Shown here piece by piece: positions 18,531-27,797 of a DNA stretch of 64,000 nucleotides. Origin of the DNA: Vicinamibacterales bacterium (GTDB lineage: Bacteria; Acidobacteriota; Vicinamibacteria; Vicinamibacterales; Fen-181); contig DASXVO010000059.1 in the NCBI GenBank assembly GCA_036504215.1, positions 1-64,000 of the forward strand, read 5' to 3'. A model generated the notes under the pieces. That model was not told where the DNA came from. It saw nothing but the letters and a program-made list of their open reading frames with translations, and ran no database searches. The translations under genes and the position numbers were made by a program. The stretch's first letter is position 1, and every line of letters starts with the position of its first letter.

Positions 18531-20489
18531 GTTAACCCGAAGTTCCGTACCGTTTGACCCTTGGAAGTGATCACTTTTCGGAATGATTCATAGGAAGAGT
18601 GACTGGTTTATCCGGGTAATATGTAGTCACTAAAGACCGCTTGACAAAACGGCTGGGCTGGCACATATTGTCTGCATGCCGAGGCGAAGTGGCGCCGTCC
18701 ATGTCGTCACGACCACGCGCGAGTACAACGGCAAGACCTACCAGACTCATTTGTTGCGCCGCAGCTTTCGGGAAGGGGCACGCGTCCGCAACGAAACCGT
18801 CGGCAACCTCTCGCATCTGCCCGGCCACGTCATCGAGCTGATCAAACGGGCGCTCCATGAGGAGCCGGTGTTTGCGGCCAGCGAGCTGGAGATCGTCCAC
18901 TCCGTCAGCCACGGCGATGTCGAGGCGGTCCTCACGGCGATGAAGCGAGTGGATCTCGCGGGCCTGCTGGGGAGCAAACGCGGCCCTGAACGCGACCTCG
19001 TGCTCGCGATGATCGCGGCCCGCATCCTGGCGCCGCACACCAAGCTCGCGACCACACGCTGGTGGCACGCGCGCACCCTCGCCGAGGACCTGGGCGTGCA
19101 AGAGGCGACGGAAGACCATCTCTACGCGGCGATGGATTGGCTGCTGGCACGGCAATCAGCGATCGAGACGAAGCTAGCCGGGCGCCACCTCTCGGCCGGC
19201 GGCCTCGTGCTCTATGACTTGACCTCGAGCTACATGGAGGGCACGACGTGTCCGCTCGCGCACTACGGCCATAATCGTGACGGTAAGCGCGACAAACTGC
19301 AGGTCAACTACGGGCTGGTCACCGACGGACGCGGGTGCCCGGTGGCCGTCTCCGTTTTCGATGGCAACGTCGCGGACACGAAGACCCTGGCCCCCCAAGT
19401 CACGCGTCTGCGCGAGAGCTTCGGCATTCGTGAGGTCGTCCTGGTCGGCGACCGCGGGATGATTTCGGATCGGGCCATCACCGACTTTCGGGAGCACGAT
19501 GGCTTGGCGTGGATCACGGCGCTCAAGACCGGGCAGATCCGCACGCTGCTCGAGGGCGGCCACCTGCAACTCGGGCTCTTTGATGAGCGGAATCTCTTCG
19601 AGCTCCGTCACCCGGACCACCGAGACGAACGCCTCGTCGCGTGTCGGAATCCCGAACTCGCGAAACTGCGCGCGCACAAACGGCAGGAACTCCTCGAGGC
19701 GACGGAACGCGAACTAACCAAGGTGCAACGGGCCGTCAATGCGGGGCGCCTGCACGGGCGGGATCAGATCGGCCTTCGTGCAGGCCGTGTCATCAACAAA
19801 TACAAAGTCGCCAAGCACTTTACCCTGACCATCGAGGATCGGCGCTTCACGTTTGCCCGCCGTCAGGCGCGTATCGAGGTCGAGGCGTCGCTGGACGGGA
19901 TCTATCTCATTCGCACGAATGTCCCGGCGAGCCGGATGAGGGCGGAGGACGCCGTCCGCAACTACAAAGCGCTCAGTCAGGTCGAACGGGCCTTTCGCAC
20001 GCTGAAGACGATCGACCTCCACGTCCGGCCCGTCCATCACCGCACGGCGGACCGCGTGCGCAGTCACATCCTGCTGTGCATGCTCGCGTACTACGTCGAG
20101 TGGCACATGCGTGACGCTTGGCGGCCGTTGCTGTTTGCGGATGAAGACCAGGTCGCGAAAGTCTTTCGCGACCCCGTCGCCCCCGCCCGCCGCTCCGCGG
20201 AGGCCGACCAGAAAGCCGCGACCCATCTCACGACGGAGGGCCGGCCCGTCCACAGCTTCCGCACACTGCTCGACAGTCTCACGACCATCGTCCGGAACCG
20301 GTGTCGCGCGCGAGGCCAAGCCGATAACGCCACTTTCACGGTAACGACGACCCCGACGCCCGAGCAGCGTCACGCGCTCACGCTCTTGAAGGAAATCGCC
20401 GTGTAGTCAGAATCCTCTCCACCGAAAGTCCGTATCCTTCTGTCATCACGGCGGATCCAACTCATAAGTCAGTGGAACTTCGGGTTAAC
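18531..20489 (+). mobile_element. Complete IS1634-type insertion sequence
   Basis: Perfect 16-bp terminal inverted repeats, GTTAACCCGAAGTTCC at 18531-18546 and its reverse complement at 20474-20489, enclose one intact transposase gene; total 1959 bp. No obvious target duplication flanks the ends (left GTTGC, right CTGGC). It lies between the large secreted-protein gene and a decayed toxin-antitoxin locus. Confidence 0.9.
18676..20406 (+). CDS. IS1634-family transposase (DDE, IS4 superfamily)
   Basis: 576 aa, full length. DDE-type signatures: YDLTSSYMEG (first Asp), VLVGDRGMIS (second Asp), and after GIYLIRTN the C-terminal VERAFRTLKT bearing the catalytic Glu. The N-terminus YNGKTYQTHLLRRSFREG is typical of the IS1634 group. 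A plausible TTGACA (about 18641) lies just upstream. No frameshift, so the element may still be active. Confidence 0.93.
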   Translation: MPRRSGAVHVVTTTREYNGKTYQTHLLRRSFREGARVRNETVGNLSHLPGHVIELIKRALHEEPVFAASELEIVHSVSHGDVEAVLTAMKRVDLAGLLGSKRGPERDLVLAMIAARILAPHTKLATTRWWHARTLAEDLGVQEATEDHLYAAMDWLLARQSAIETKLAGRHLSAGGLVLYDLTSSYMEGTTCPLAHYGHNRDGKRDKLQVNYGLVTDGRGCPVAVSVFDGNVADTKTLAPQVTRLRESFGIREVVLVGDRGMISDRAITDFREHDGLAWITALKTGQIRTLLEGGHLQLGLFDERNLFELRHPDHRDERLVACRNPELAKLRAHKRQELLEATERELTKVQRAVNAGRLHGRDQIGLRAGRVINKYKVAKHFTLTIEDRRFTFARRQARIEVEASLDGIYLIRTNVPASRMRAEDAVRNYKALSQVERAFRTLKTIDLHVRPVHHRTADRVRSHILLCMLAYYVEWHMRDAWRPLLFADEDQVAKVFRDPVAPARRSAEADQKAATHLTTEGRPVHSFRTLLDSLTTIVRNRCRARGQADNATFTVTTTPTPEQRHALTLLKEIAV

Positions 20490-20683
20490 CTGGCGAGCGG
20501 AATCCTGCTGACGCCGGCCGACCCTCTTGGTTCCAGAACGGCCGGGCTATGCGGGTTCGCGCCCGGGTCAGTTGGCGTCTCAGGAATCACATGTTTCATG
20601 GAACGCTGCGCGCCGACCGATGGCACCACGCGAATCCGTTCGGTTTCTGTGAGCCCCCGCATCCAGGATCAAGGGGCATTTCT

Positions 20684-20780
20684 GAGACGCGTGCCGGCCA
20701 GGCGACTCCCAAGACAGTCATTGAATCCTGTCGGCGGCGCCTGGCTGCGTATGACGCCGTCGCCGGTCAGAGGCAGGACC
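20684..20780 (+). pseudogene. C-terminal fragment of a RelE/Gp49-type toxin
   Basis: One frame reads ATPKTVIESCRRRLAAYDAV, the characteristic last helix of this toxin family, directly in front of the antitoxin remnant. The N-terminal two thirds of the toxin are absent; upstream sequence back to the IS end is unrelated. Confidence 0.6.
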
Positions 20781-20972
20781 ATGAACAAGAACAAACGCGC
20801 GCGCCTCGAGGCCCGCGGGTGGCGCGTGGGGAACGCCGCCCAGTTCCTCGAACTGAGCGCGGAAGAAGCAGCGCTCGTGGAGACCAAGCTGCTGCTGAGC
20901 GCCCTCTTCACCCTCGGCGCGACGCCCCGCGACGTGGCGTCGGCGATCCGAAAGGCACGCCCGGCGGCGTGA
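20781..20972 (+). pseudogene. HigA-like antitoxin missing its helix-turn-helix
   Basis: 63 aa. The first 40 residues (RARLEARGWRVGNAAQFLEL, then AEEAALVETKLLL) and the last 22 (LFTLGATPRDVASAIRKA) match the two ends of antitoxins that accompany Gp49-type toxins. The XRE helix-turn-helix that normally lies between (about 35-45 aa) is missing, with the frame kept. It follows the toxin fragment in the usual toxin-antitoxin order. Confidence 0.6.
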
Positions 20973-21519
20973 CAACCGTTGCCAAAATGTCTCCATTCGA
21001 CTCACCCGCGGTTCACTCACGGAAGCCCGCGGATTCTCTCGTGGCGGGCCGTCCGGCCTGCCGCGCGAGGGAGAATACCCTGACCCCGAGCGCGACCGAG
21101 TCGGAGGGCATAACGCCAGCGGTCTGATCGAGCGGTCGAATCGCGATGTCCAACGCGGGCGGATCGAGGTGCGCGTCGCGCCGGGTCATGCGCAGCTCCA
21201 GCCGGGCCGATGTTCGCCCTGCTGTTGTTCGCTCAGTCGGCGGCGCTGGACCAGCAGAACCTAGTGCACCGTCGAATCTTCACGTCGGGAATCCGCCGCC
21301 TTCTGCCGCGCGCGCATGTCCTGCTCCCAGGACACTGGATCCAAGCCTCACGTCGCGTGTGTGGGGCGGGTCAGTCCGTCCAGCACCTCGCGCAGGCCGC
21401 GCAGGAACGCCACGAGTCGGAGCCTCGTCGTCATGTGAGTCAGCATACTCTCAGCCGCCGTGCGCGGCGCGTCTTCTCGATCGATCCCGATTGCCAGGGA
21501 CGCCCGACGAGCCTCGAGT
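20973..21519. other. 547-bp spacer, interspersed repeat copy 2
   Basis: Copy 2 of the CGTTGCCAAAATG...CCATTCGACTC unit is at 20978-21008. The rest contains no frame with recognisable similarity on either strand. Confidence 0.45.
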
Positions 21520-22218
21520 TCACACCTCGTCGCCAGGCGGGAGCCTGCCAGCCAGCGCACGCTTGGCGATCCTCGCGGAGACAAGGGCCGCTGCGAGGGT
21601 TGCCACGAATCCGGCGACGTAGAACCACGCGCGGAGCGGCGTCTGCGGCGTCGACGATGTCGAGAGTTGCGCGACCGTGGTGACCAGCGACCCGAGGTAG
21701 ACATACAGCCACCCGCCGGGTATCTCTCCAAGCACGGTCGCCACCACGAATCTGCGCAGCGAGAGTCCCGACAGGCTGAGCGCGTAGTTGAGCACGTTGA
21801 ACGGGACCAGCGGCGAGAGCCGGAGCAGGAGCACCAGCGTGAACGCGTCGCGGTCGACGGCCTCGTCGAGCGCCCGCGTGCGCGGCGACTTCGCCATTTT
21901 GCGGCGAACCCAGTCCCGCAGGATCGTTCGACCCAGCAGAAACGAACAGGTTGCGCCAAGGAGCGAGGCCGGCACGACGACGAGCAGCCCGTAGATGGGA
22001 CCGTAGACAAAGCCCGCCAGCATGGTCAGCACCGAGCCAGGAAGCAGCGCGACGGCACTCACGGCATAGACGGCCACGAAGAGCAGGACGCCCCACGCGC
22101 CCGACTCGCGGATGAGCGAGACCAGCTGGACCGTCCAATGAGCGAGTGGCAGAAGCCTGGCGCCAGCGACCAGCGCCGCCAGCACCGCGGCTGCGCCGAG
22201 CAGTTTCGAGCGGCTCAC
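21520..22218 (-). CDS. TVP38/TMEM64 family (VTT domain) membrane protein
   Basis: 232 aa with about six membrane segments and the VTT core: LLPGSVLTMLAGFVYGPIYG, then the RLSPLVPFNVLNYALSLSG re-entrant motif with conserved Arg/Pro. The GTG start overlaps the stop of the upstream oxidoreductase by four bases (GTGA). VTT proteins are lipid scramblase-like. Pairing with a mercuric-reductase-like FAD protein is seen in many bacteria, but the joint role is unclear. Confidence 0.88.
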   Translation of the reverse strand: MSRSKLLGAAAVLAALVAGARLLPLAHWTVQLVSLIRESGAWGVLLFVAVYAVSAVALLPGSVLTMLAGFVYGPIYGLLVVVPASLLGATCSFLLGRTILRDWVRRKMAKSPRTRALDEAVDRDAFTLVLLLRLSPLVPFNVLNYALSLSGLSLRRFVVATVLGEIPGGWLYVYLGSLVTTVAQLSTSSTPQTPLRAWFYVAGFVATLAAALVSARIAKRALAGRLPPGDEV

Positions 22219-23783
22219 AACCCGCTTCCCCCTCTGGTCCAGCGGAAGTACCGAGCCAGCCACCGGGCCGCTCTCGGCGTGACGGCCGAACGGCGGTACC
22301 GGTCGCCAACCATGCGGAACGCCTCCGCTTCGGTCGGGTATGGATGAACCGTGGCCGAGAACTGACCGAGCGAGCCTCCGTGAGTTACCGCATAGCTCGC
22401 TTCGCCAATCATCTCGCCGGCGTGCGCCGAGACGATGGTACAGCCGAGGATCCGCCCCTTCTCGTGGTGCACACGGACGAACCCGTCCGTGTCGTCGTCG
22501 AGCACGGCACGATCCACATCGTTCAGCGCGACGGTGATCGTCTCGACGGTGCGCCCTGCCTCCCTCGCCTGCGTCTCGTACAGCCCGACGTGGGCAATCT
22601 CAGGTTCGGTGTAGGTGGCCCACGGGATGACGAGCGCGCTGGCCTTTCGCCGTCCGTAGAAGAGCGCGTTCTGAATGACGATGCGGGCCATCGCGTCGGC
22701 CGCGTGCGTGAATTTGAACCGGGAGCACACGTCGCCGGCGGCGAAGATCCGGGAGTTGCTCGTTCGGAGATGGTCGTCCACGGTGACACCGCGCCTCGTG
22801 AACTCGACGCCGGCGGCCTCGAGACCGAGCGTATCGACATTCGGCGCGCGTCCTGCGGCCACGAGGACCCGGTCGCCCGCCACCTCCAGCCTTTCGGTCG
22901 AACCGTCTCCTCTTGTCCGCTCAGCGTGGATCACCACCTCGGATCCGCGCGCCTCGACACGCGTCAGATTGATGCCCAATTCGAGCTGAATGCCCTCGGC
23001 CACGAACCGGCGCTGAACGACTGCGGCGGCATCGGCATCCTCACGCGCCAAGAGCTGGGGCGAACTTTCGAAAATGGTCACCCGGCTGCCAAAGCGTGAG
23101 AACGCCTGTGCCATCTCGCTTCCAATGGGGCCGCCGCCGATGACGAGGAGGCGCGCCGGCAGGTCGGTCAGCCAGAAGAGCGTTTCGTTCGTGAGGTAGC
23201 CGATGTCGCCCAGGCCAGGAATCGGAGGGGCTGTCGCGCGCCCGCCGGTGGCAATCACGGCTCGGTTGAAGCGCAGGGTGCGACCATCGACTTCGATCGT
23301 TCGACGGCTGGAGAACCGGCCCTCGCCGAGGAACACGTCCACGCCCGCCTTCGCCAGCCGGTGCGCCGAGTCGTGCGGGCTGATTCCCGCCCGCAGCCGG
23401 CGCATGCGGGACATGACGGCCCCGAAATCGACATCGACCGGAACGGTTCGCACGCCCAATGCCCCGGCCCTTCGAATCTCGGCCACCGCCCGCGCGGACC
23501 GCAACAACGCCTTCGACGGCACACATCCGCTGTTCAGGCAGTCGCCGCCGAGCAGCGCCTTCTCGACCAGCGCCACGCGGGCACCCAGGCCTGCCGCACC
23601 CGCCGCGCTCACGAGGCCGGCCGTGCCGCCCCCGATCACAACCAGGTCGTACACCCCGCCGCCAACCGGATTGGTCCACCCGGAAGGATGCACCCGGGCG
23701 AGCAGTTCCTGGTTGGCCTCGTCCAGCGGTTCCACGAGCGGGTGATCGGCGGGGCGGTCCAGGAGTTCTGACATTGATGTCAT
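22215..23783 (-). CDS. FAD-dependent pyridine nucleotide-disulfide oxidoreductase (MerA-like, no C-terminal Cys pair)
   Basis: 522 aa. FAD-binding VVIGGGTAGLVSAAGAAGLG, redox-active disulfide GGDCLNSGCVPSK (about residues 79-91), NAD-binding LLVIGGGPIGSEMAQAFSRFG, and the dimerization domain with FSATVHPYPTEAEAF. About 45 residues precede the Rossmann fold. The C-terminus lacks the vicinal CC of mercuric reductase, so it is a MerA-like disulfide reductase of unknown substrate. It heads an operon with the VTT protein. The ATG at 23783 has a weak ribosome-binding site. Confidence 0.88.
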   Translation of the reverse strand: MTSMSELLDRPADHPLVEPLDEANQELLARVHPSGWTNPVGGGVYDLVVIGGGTAGLVSAAGAAGLGARVALVEKALLGGDCLNSGCVPSKALLRSARAVAEIRRAGALGVRTVPVDVDFGAVMSRMRRLRAGISPHDSAHRLAKAGVDVFLGEGRFSSRRTIEVDGRTLRFNRAVIATGGRATAPPIPGLGDIGYLTNETLFWLTDLPARLLVIGGGPIGSEMAQAFSRFGSRVTIFESSPQLLAREDADAAAVVQRRFVAEGIQLELGINLTRVEARGSEVVIHAERTRGDGSTERLEVAGDRVLVAAGRAPNVDTLGLEAAGVEFTRRGVTVDDHLRTSNSRIFAAGDVCSRFKFTHAADAMARIVIQNALFYGRRKASALVIPWATYTEPEIAHVGLYETQAREAGRTVETITVALNDVDRAVLDDDTDGFVRVHHEKGRILGCTIVSAHAGEMIGEASYAVTHGGSLGQFSATVHPYPTEAEAFRMVGDRYRRSAVTPRAARWLARYFRWTRGGSGL

Positions 23784-23969
23784 AGGCGCTCAGTCTTCCA
23801 GGTCAGCCGGACGTTACGCCCTGCACACCGGGATCTCGGACGAAGGCCGGCCCCCCCGCTGCCTTTCGCTGCACCGTAACGAACTGGCAATCCGTCGGAC
23901 AGTGCAGCACGCGAGAATGACCGGCGAGCCTCGATCCCGTGACCCGACTCGACCACAGAGAGGTGACCG

Positions 23970-24415
23970 ATGCACTCGATTCCCGGACTCTCGCCCGAGG
24001 CAGAATCGATCCCGTGGCTCACGACGGAGCAGATGGTGGAGGTCGACCGGGCCATGGTCGAGGACTTCCGGGTCCTCCTCCTGCAGATGATGGAGCATGC
24101 CGGACGGCATCTCGCACATCTCGCGCGGGAGCGCTTCCTCTCGGGCGATGCCCGTGGCCGCGAGGTCGTGGTACTAGCCGGTCCCGGAGGCAACGGTGGA
24201 GGCGCGCTGGTCTGCGCGAGGAGGTTGGCTGCGTGGGGAGCCAGGGTCGTCGTTGCGGTGACCGCCGACGACGAGCGGTTTGCCGAGGTGCCTCGCCATC
24301 AACTGGACTCTACCTCGCCGACATCGGGGTGCCTCCGCAGTTCTACCGGAGGCCACCGTTGGGCCTCGACGTCCCCGGCATGTTTGCCGAAGCGGACTTG
24401 GTCCGCGTCTGGTAG
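23970..24415 (+). pseudogene. YjeF N-terminal (NAD(P)HX epimerase) domain, internally deleted and frameshifted
   Basis: The first about 110 residues match the YjeF_N fold (MVEVDRAMVEDFRVLLLQMM, EHAGR, VVVLAGPGGNGGGALVCARR) up to VPRHQL. The sequence then jumps, in another frame, to the very end of the same domain (GLYLADIGVPPQFY ... DVPGMFAEADLVRVW, stop at 24413). The middle of the domain, about 100 residues including the metal-binding Asp, is gone. A good GAGAGGTG ribosome-binding site is preserved. Confidence 0.75.
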
Positions 24416-24432
24416 CGACGCTCAGATCGCCC

Positions 24433-24840
24433 TCAATGCCTACGCAGTGCCGCGATCAACGGGCAGGTGACGGTTCCCCGGCCTGCCCGACAGCTCGTGA
24501 CCAGGCGCGCCAGTGCCGACTCCATCCGCCGCAAGTCGCGCAGTTTCGCGCGCACGTTCCCGAGCTTCTGCTCGGCCATCGTGCGGGCCTCGTCGCAGTG
24601 TGTCCCGTCTTCCAGCCTCAGCAGCCCTGCGATTTCGTCGAGACTGAACCCGAGGCGCTGCGCGGCCTTCACGAACATGACGCGTTCGACATCACGTTCC
24701 CCGTAGCGCCGCATCTGGCCGTACGGTCGGGGCGGTTCGTTCAGGAGACCCCTGCGTTGGTAGAAGCGAATCGTCTCGACATGAACGCCGGCCGCAGCCG
24801 CCACGGCGCCGATCGACAGACGGTCCGCCTGTGTGGTCAT
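24433..24840 (-). CDS. merR: MerR, mercury-responsive transcriptional regulator
   Basis: 135 aa. The N-terminal MerR helix-turn-helix is [20 protein letters not shown]. All three Hg(II)-binding cysteines are present: in [16 protein letters not shown] and TVTCPLI, matching Cys82, Cys117 and Cys126 of Tn501 MerR. The start at 24840 is the usual one; longer in-frame versions would run through the operator. Divergent from merT, with a canonical mer operator between them. Confidence 0.93.
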   Translation of the reverse strand: MTTQADRLSIGAVAAAAGVHVETIRFYQRRGLLNEPPRPYGQMRRYGERDVERVMFVKAAQRLGFSLDEIAGLLRLEDGTHCDEARTMAEQKLGNVRAKLRDLRRMESALARLVTSCRAGRGTVTCPLIAALRRH

Positions 24841-24844
24841 GCGC

Positions 24845-24875
24845 TTGACTCCGTACTTGAGTACGGACTCAAGAT
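24845..24875 (+). promoter_or_regulatory. mer promoter/operator (19-bp spacer)
   Basis: TTGACT (24845-24850), a 19-base spacer, then CAAGAT. The spacer holds the MerR dyad CCGTAC-TTGA-GTACGG (24851-24866), nearly identical to Tn21/Tn501 mer operators. The long spacer is what MerR-Hg untwists to activate transcription. Confidence 0.9.
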
Positions 24876-24911
24876 TAGTCCATATCGGCATCCCGTGAAA
24901 GGAGCCTGTCA

Positions 24912-25262
24912 ATGTCGCAGACCGAGGGGGGACGGAGCGCGCTGGTTGTGGGCGGCCTCGCCGCCATTCTGGCATCAACCTGCTGTCTCGGACCGCTCGT
25001 GCTACTGGTGCTGGGCGTCAGCGGCGTATGGATCGGGAACCTGACGGCGCTGGAGCCGTACCGTCCCCTTTTCCTTGGCGGGGCCGTCGTCGCCCTGGTC
25101 GTCGCGTACCGAAAGATCTTCCGGTCGGCCGTCGCCTGTCGGGTTGGCGAGGAGTGTGCGGTTCCGCAGGTGCGGACCACCTACAAGGCCCTGTTCTGGG
25201 CCGTCGTCGTCCTGCTGGTCATCGCGGCCGGCTTTCCACTCGTTGTCCCGTACCTCTACTGA
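24912..25262 (+). CDS. merT: MerT, mercuric ion transporter
   Basis: 116 aa, three membrane segments. The first holds the vicinal cysteine pair [11 protein letters not shown] (about 23-24). The cytoplasmic loop between segments 2 and 3 has the second pair ([11 protein letters not shown]). Length equals that of known MerT. First gene of the mer operon downstream of the MerR-controlled promoter; passes Hg(II) from MerP into the cytoplasm. Confidence 0.92.
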   Translation: MSQTEGGRSALVVGGLAAILASTCCLGPLVLLVLGVSGVWIGNLTALEPYRPLFLGGAVVALVVAYRKIFRSAVACRVGEECAVPQVRTTYKALFWAVVVLLVIAAGFPLVVPYLY

Positions 25263-25296
25263 TGTCCCTCTACCTCACACCATGAAGGAGACCCCC

Positions 25297-25581
25297 ATGA
25301 AGCAAGTACTCGTCGCCGCCGTCGCCGCCATGTTGTTTGCAAGTCCAGTCTGGGCCGCATCCAGGACCGTCACGTTGGCCGTCTCGAACATGACCTGCGC
25401 GGCCTGCCCGATCACCGTGAAGAAGGCGCTCACCAAGGTTGACGGCGTGAGCAAGGCCACGGTCGATCTCGACAAGAAGGAGGCCGTGGTAACGTTCGAC
25501 GATGCCAGGACCAGCGTGGCAGCGTTGATCAAGGCCACGACCGATGCCGGGTACCCGTCGCAGGTGAAGGAGAGGAAGTAG
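25297..25581 (+). CDS. merP: MerP, periplasmic mercury-binding protein
   Basis: 94 aa: a signal peptide (1-20, ...ASPVWAAS) followed by one heavy-metal-associated domain with NMTCAACPITVKKAL. Closely resembles Tn501 MerP. GAAGGAG lies ten bases upstream of the ATG. Binds Hg(II) in the periplasm and hands it to MerT. Confidence 0.93.
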   Translation: MKQVLVAAVAAMLFASPVWAASRTVTLAVSNMTCAACPITVKKALTKVDGVSKATVDLDKKEAVVTFDDARTSVAALIKATTDAGYPSQVKERK

Positions 25582-25585
25582 CGCC

Positions 25586-26918
<1,333 letters not shown>

Positions 26919-26993
26919 CGGCCAGCGGCGCGCCTCAGACGCTGAGCCTGGGATCCAATTCCACGCCCAATCCGTCGGCCATTCGATGACCCG

Positions 26994-27593
26994 CTATTTC
27001 AGGCCGTGCAACACCGCCAGGACGTCCGGCGCCGAACTCCGGTCGCCGTGCGAGTGGCTGATCTTCACGAACCGCACGACCCCGTGACGGTCGACGACGA
27101 TCGTGGACGGGTAGGCGGTCTCGTTCGGGGCGTCCCATCGCAGGCCGTAGAGATTGACGACCTTCAGGTCGGGATCGGTGACGAAGTGGAAGTTCTCAGG
27201 CAGCGTCTTTCCGGTGATGAACTCCGTGGCGTACTGTTGAACGGACGCGGCAGCCCCCGGGTAGATCAAAATGACGCTCGCCCCGGCCGCCTCGAGGGCC
27301 TCTGCCTGCCCGACGAACCCGCCAACCTGGCGGGTACAGATCGGTCACTGATAGCCGACCCATCCCCGGAGCATGATGATCACGACCGGGCCCTGCATTG
27401 TCAGCGCTGACAGCGTGATCGGCTTGCCGTCGATGCCCGGCAGCGAGAAGTCGCGCGCCGCGTCGCCGACAGCCGGCGTCGACGTCGGTGCAGCGGCCGG
27501 GTCGGCCGCCCCGGTCGGCGAAACCCACACGAGCGCGGCGAGTAGCAGCGTGCAGAGCGCCCGGTGGCGATACTTGGCGTCAATCATGCTCAT
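26994..27593 (-). CDS. Secreted peroxiredoxin (AhpC/TSA type), probable selenoprotein with Sec at TGA 27345-27347
   Basis: 199 aa if TGA is read through. Signal peptide MSMIDAKYRHRALCTLLLAALVW; peroxiredoxin core DFSLPGIDGKPITLS and VVIIMLRGWVGYQ. The in-frame TGA (codon 83) falls exactly where relatives have the peroxidatic Cys (GYQ-U-PICTRQVGGF), giving a UxxC motif with Cys86. Downstream the frame stays open for 116 codons with conserved features (VTDPDLKVVNLYGLR, TIVVDRHGVVRFVKI). A perfect hairpin with a GGU loop begins nine bases after TGA. Family knowledge: Sec-containing Prx-like proteins of UxxC type exist. Alternative: nonsense mutation, less likely given exact position and hairpin. 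It stands tail-to-tail with the mer locus. Confidence 0.8.
27317..27335 (-). promoter_or_regulatory. Putative bacterial SECIS hairpin
   Basis: Minus strand: ACCCGCCA, loop GGT, TGGCGGGT, an eight-base perfect stem starting nine bases after the TGA. The loop G is 18 bases from TGA, inside the 16-37 range and with the short G/U-containing loop expected for SelB recognition. Confidence 0.7.
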
Positions 27594-27797
27594 CCTGCGA
27601 AGCTCCCTCGTCGATCATAGTCTCCCCAGCCCGGCTGGCGTTACAGGCCTTTCGGCACCCTGATCAGCCGGGCATGGCTCGGAGTGGCGCCTGTCCCCCG
27701 ACGCCGAGGGGTCGAGATGATGTAACGGAATCGAGGCCCAATGGACCGTGACAACACGCGCTCTCTGTCAAGCTGTCGGAGATTGTCGGGACATGAG

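Noticed and set aside
22340-23771. Plus-strand frames across the MerA-like oxidoreductase
   Set aside because: Antisense shadows; no domain pattern and no ribosome-binding sites.
27345-27347. TGA read as a nonsense mutation making the peroxiredoxin a pseudogene
   Set aside because: The position equals the catalytic Cys, the rest of the frame is intact, and a SECIS-like hairpin follows at the right distance.
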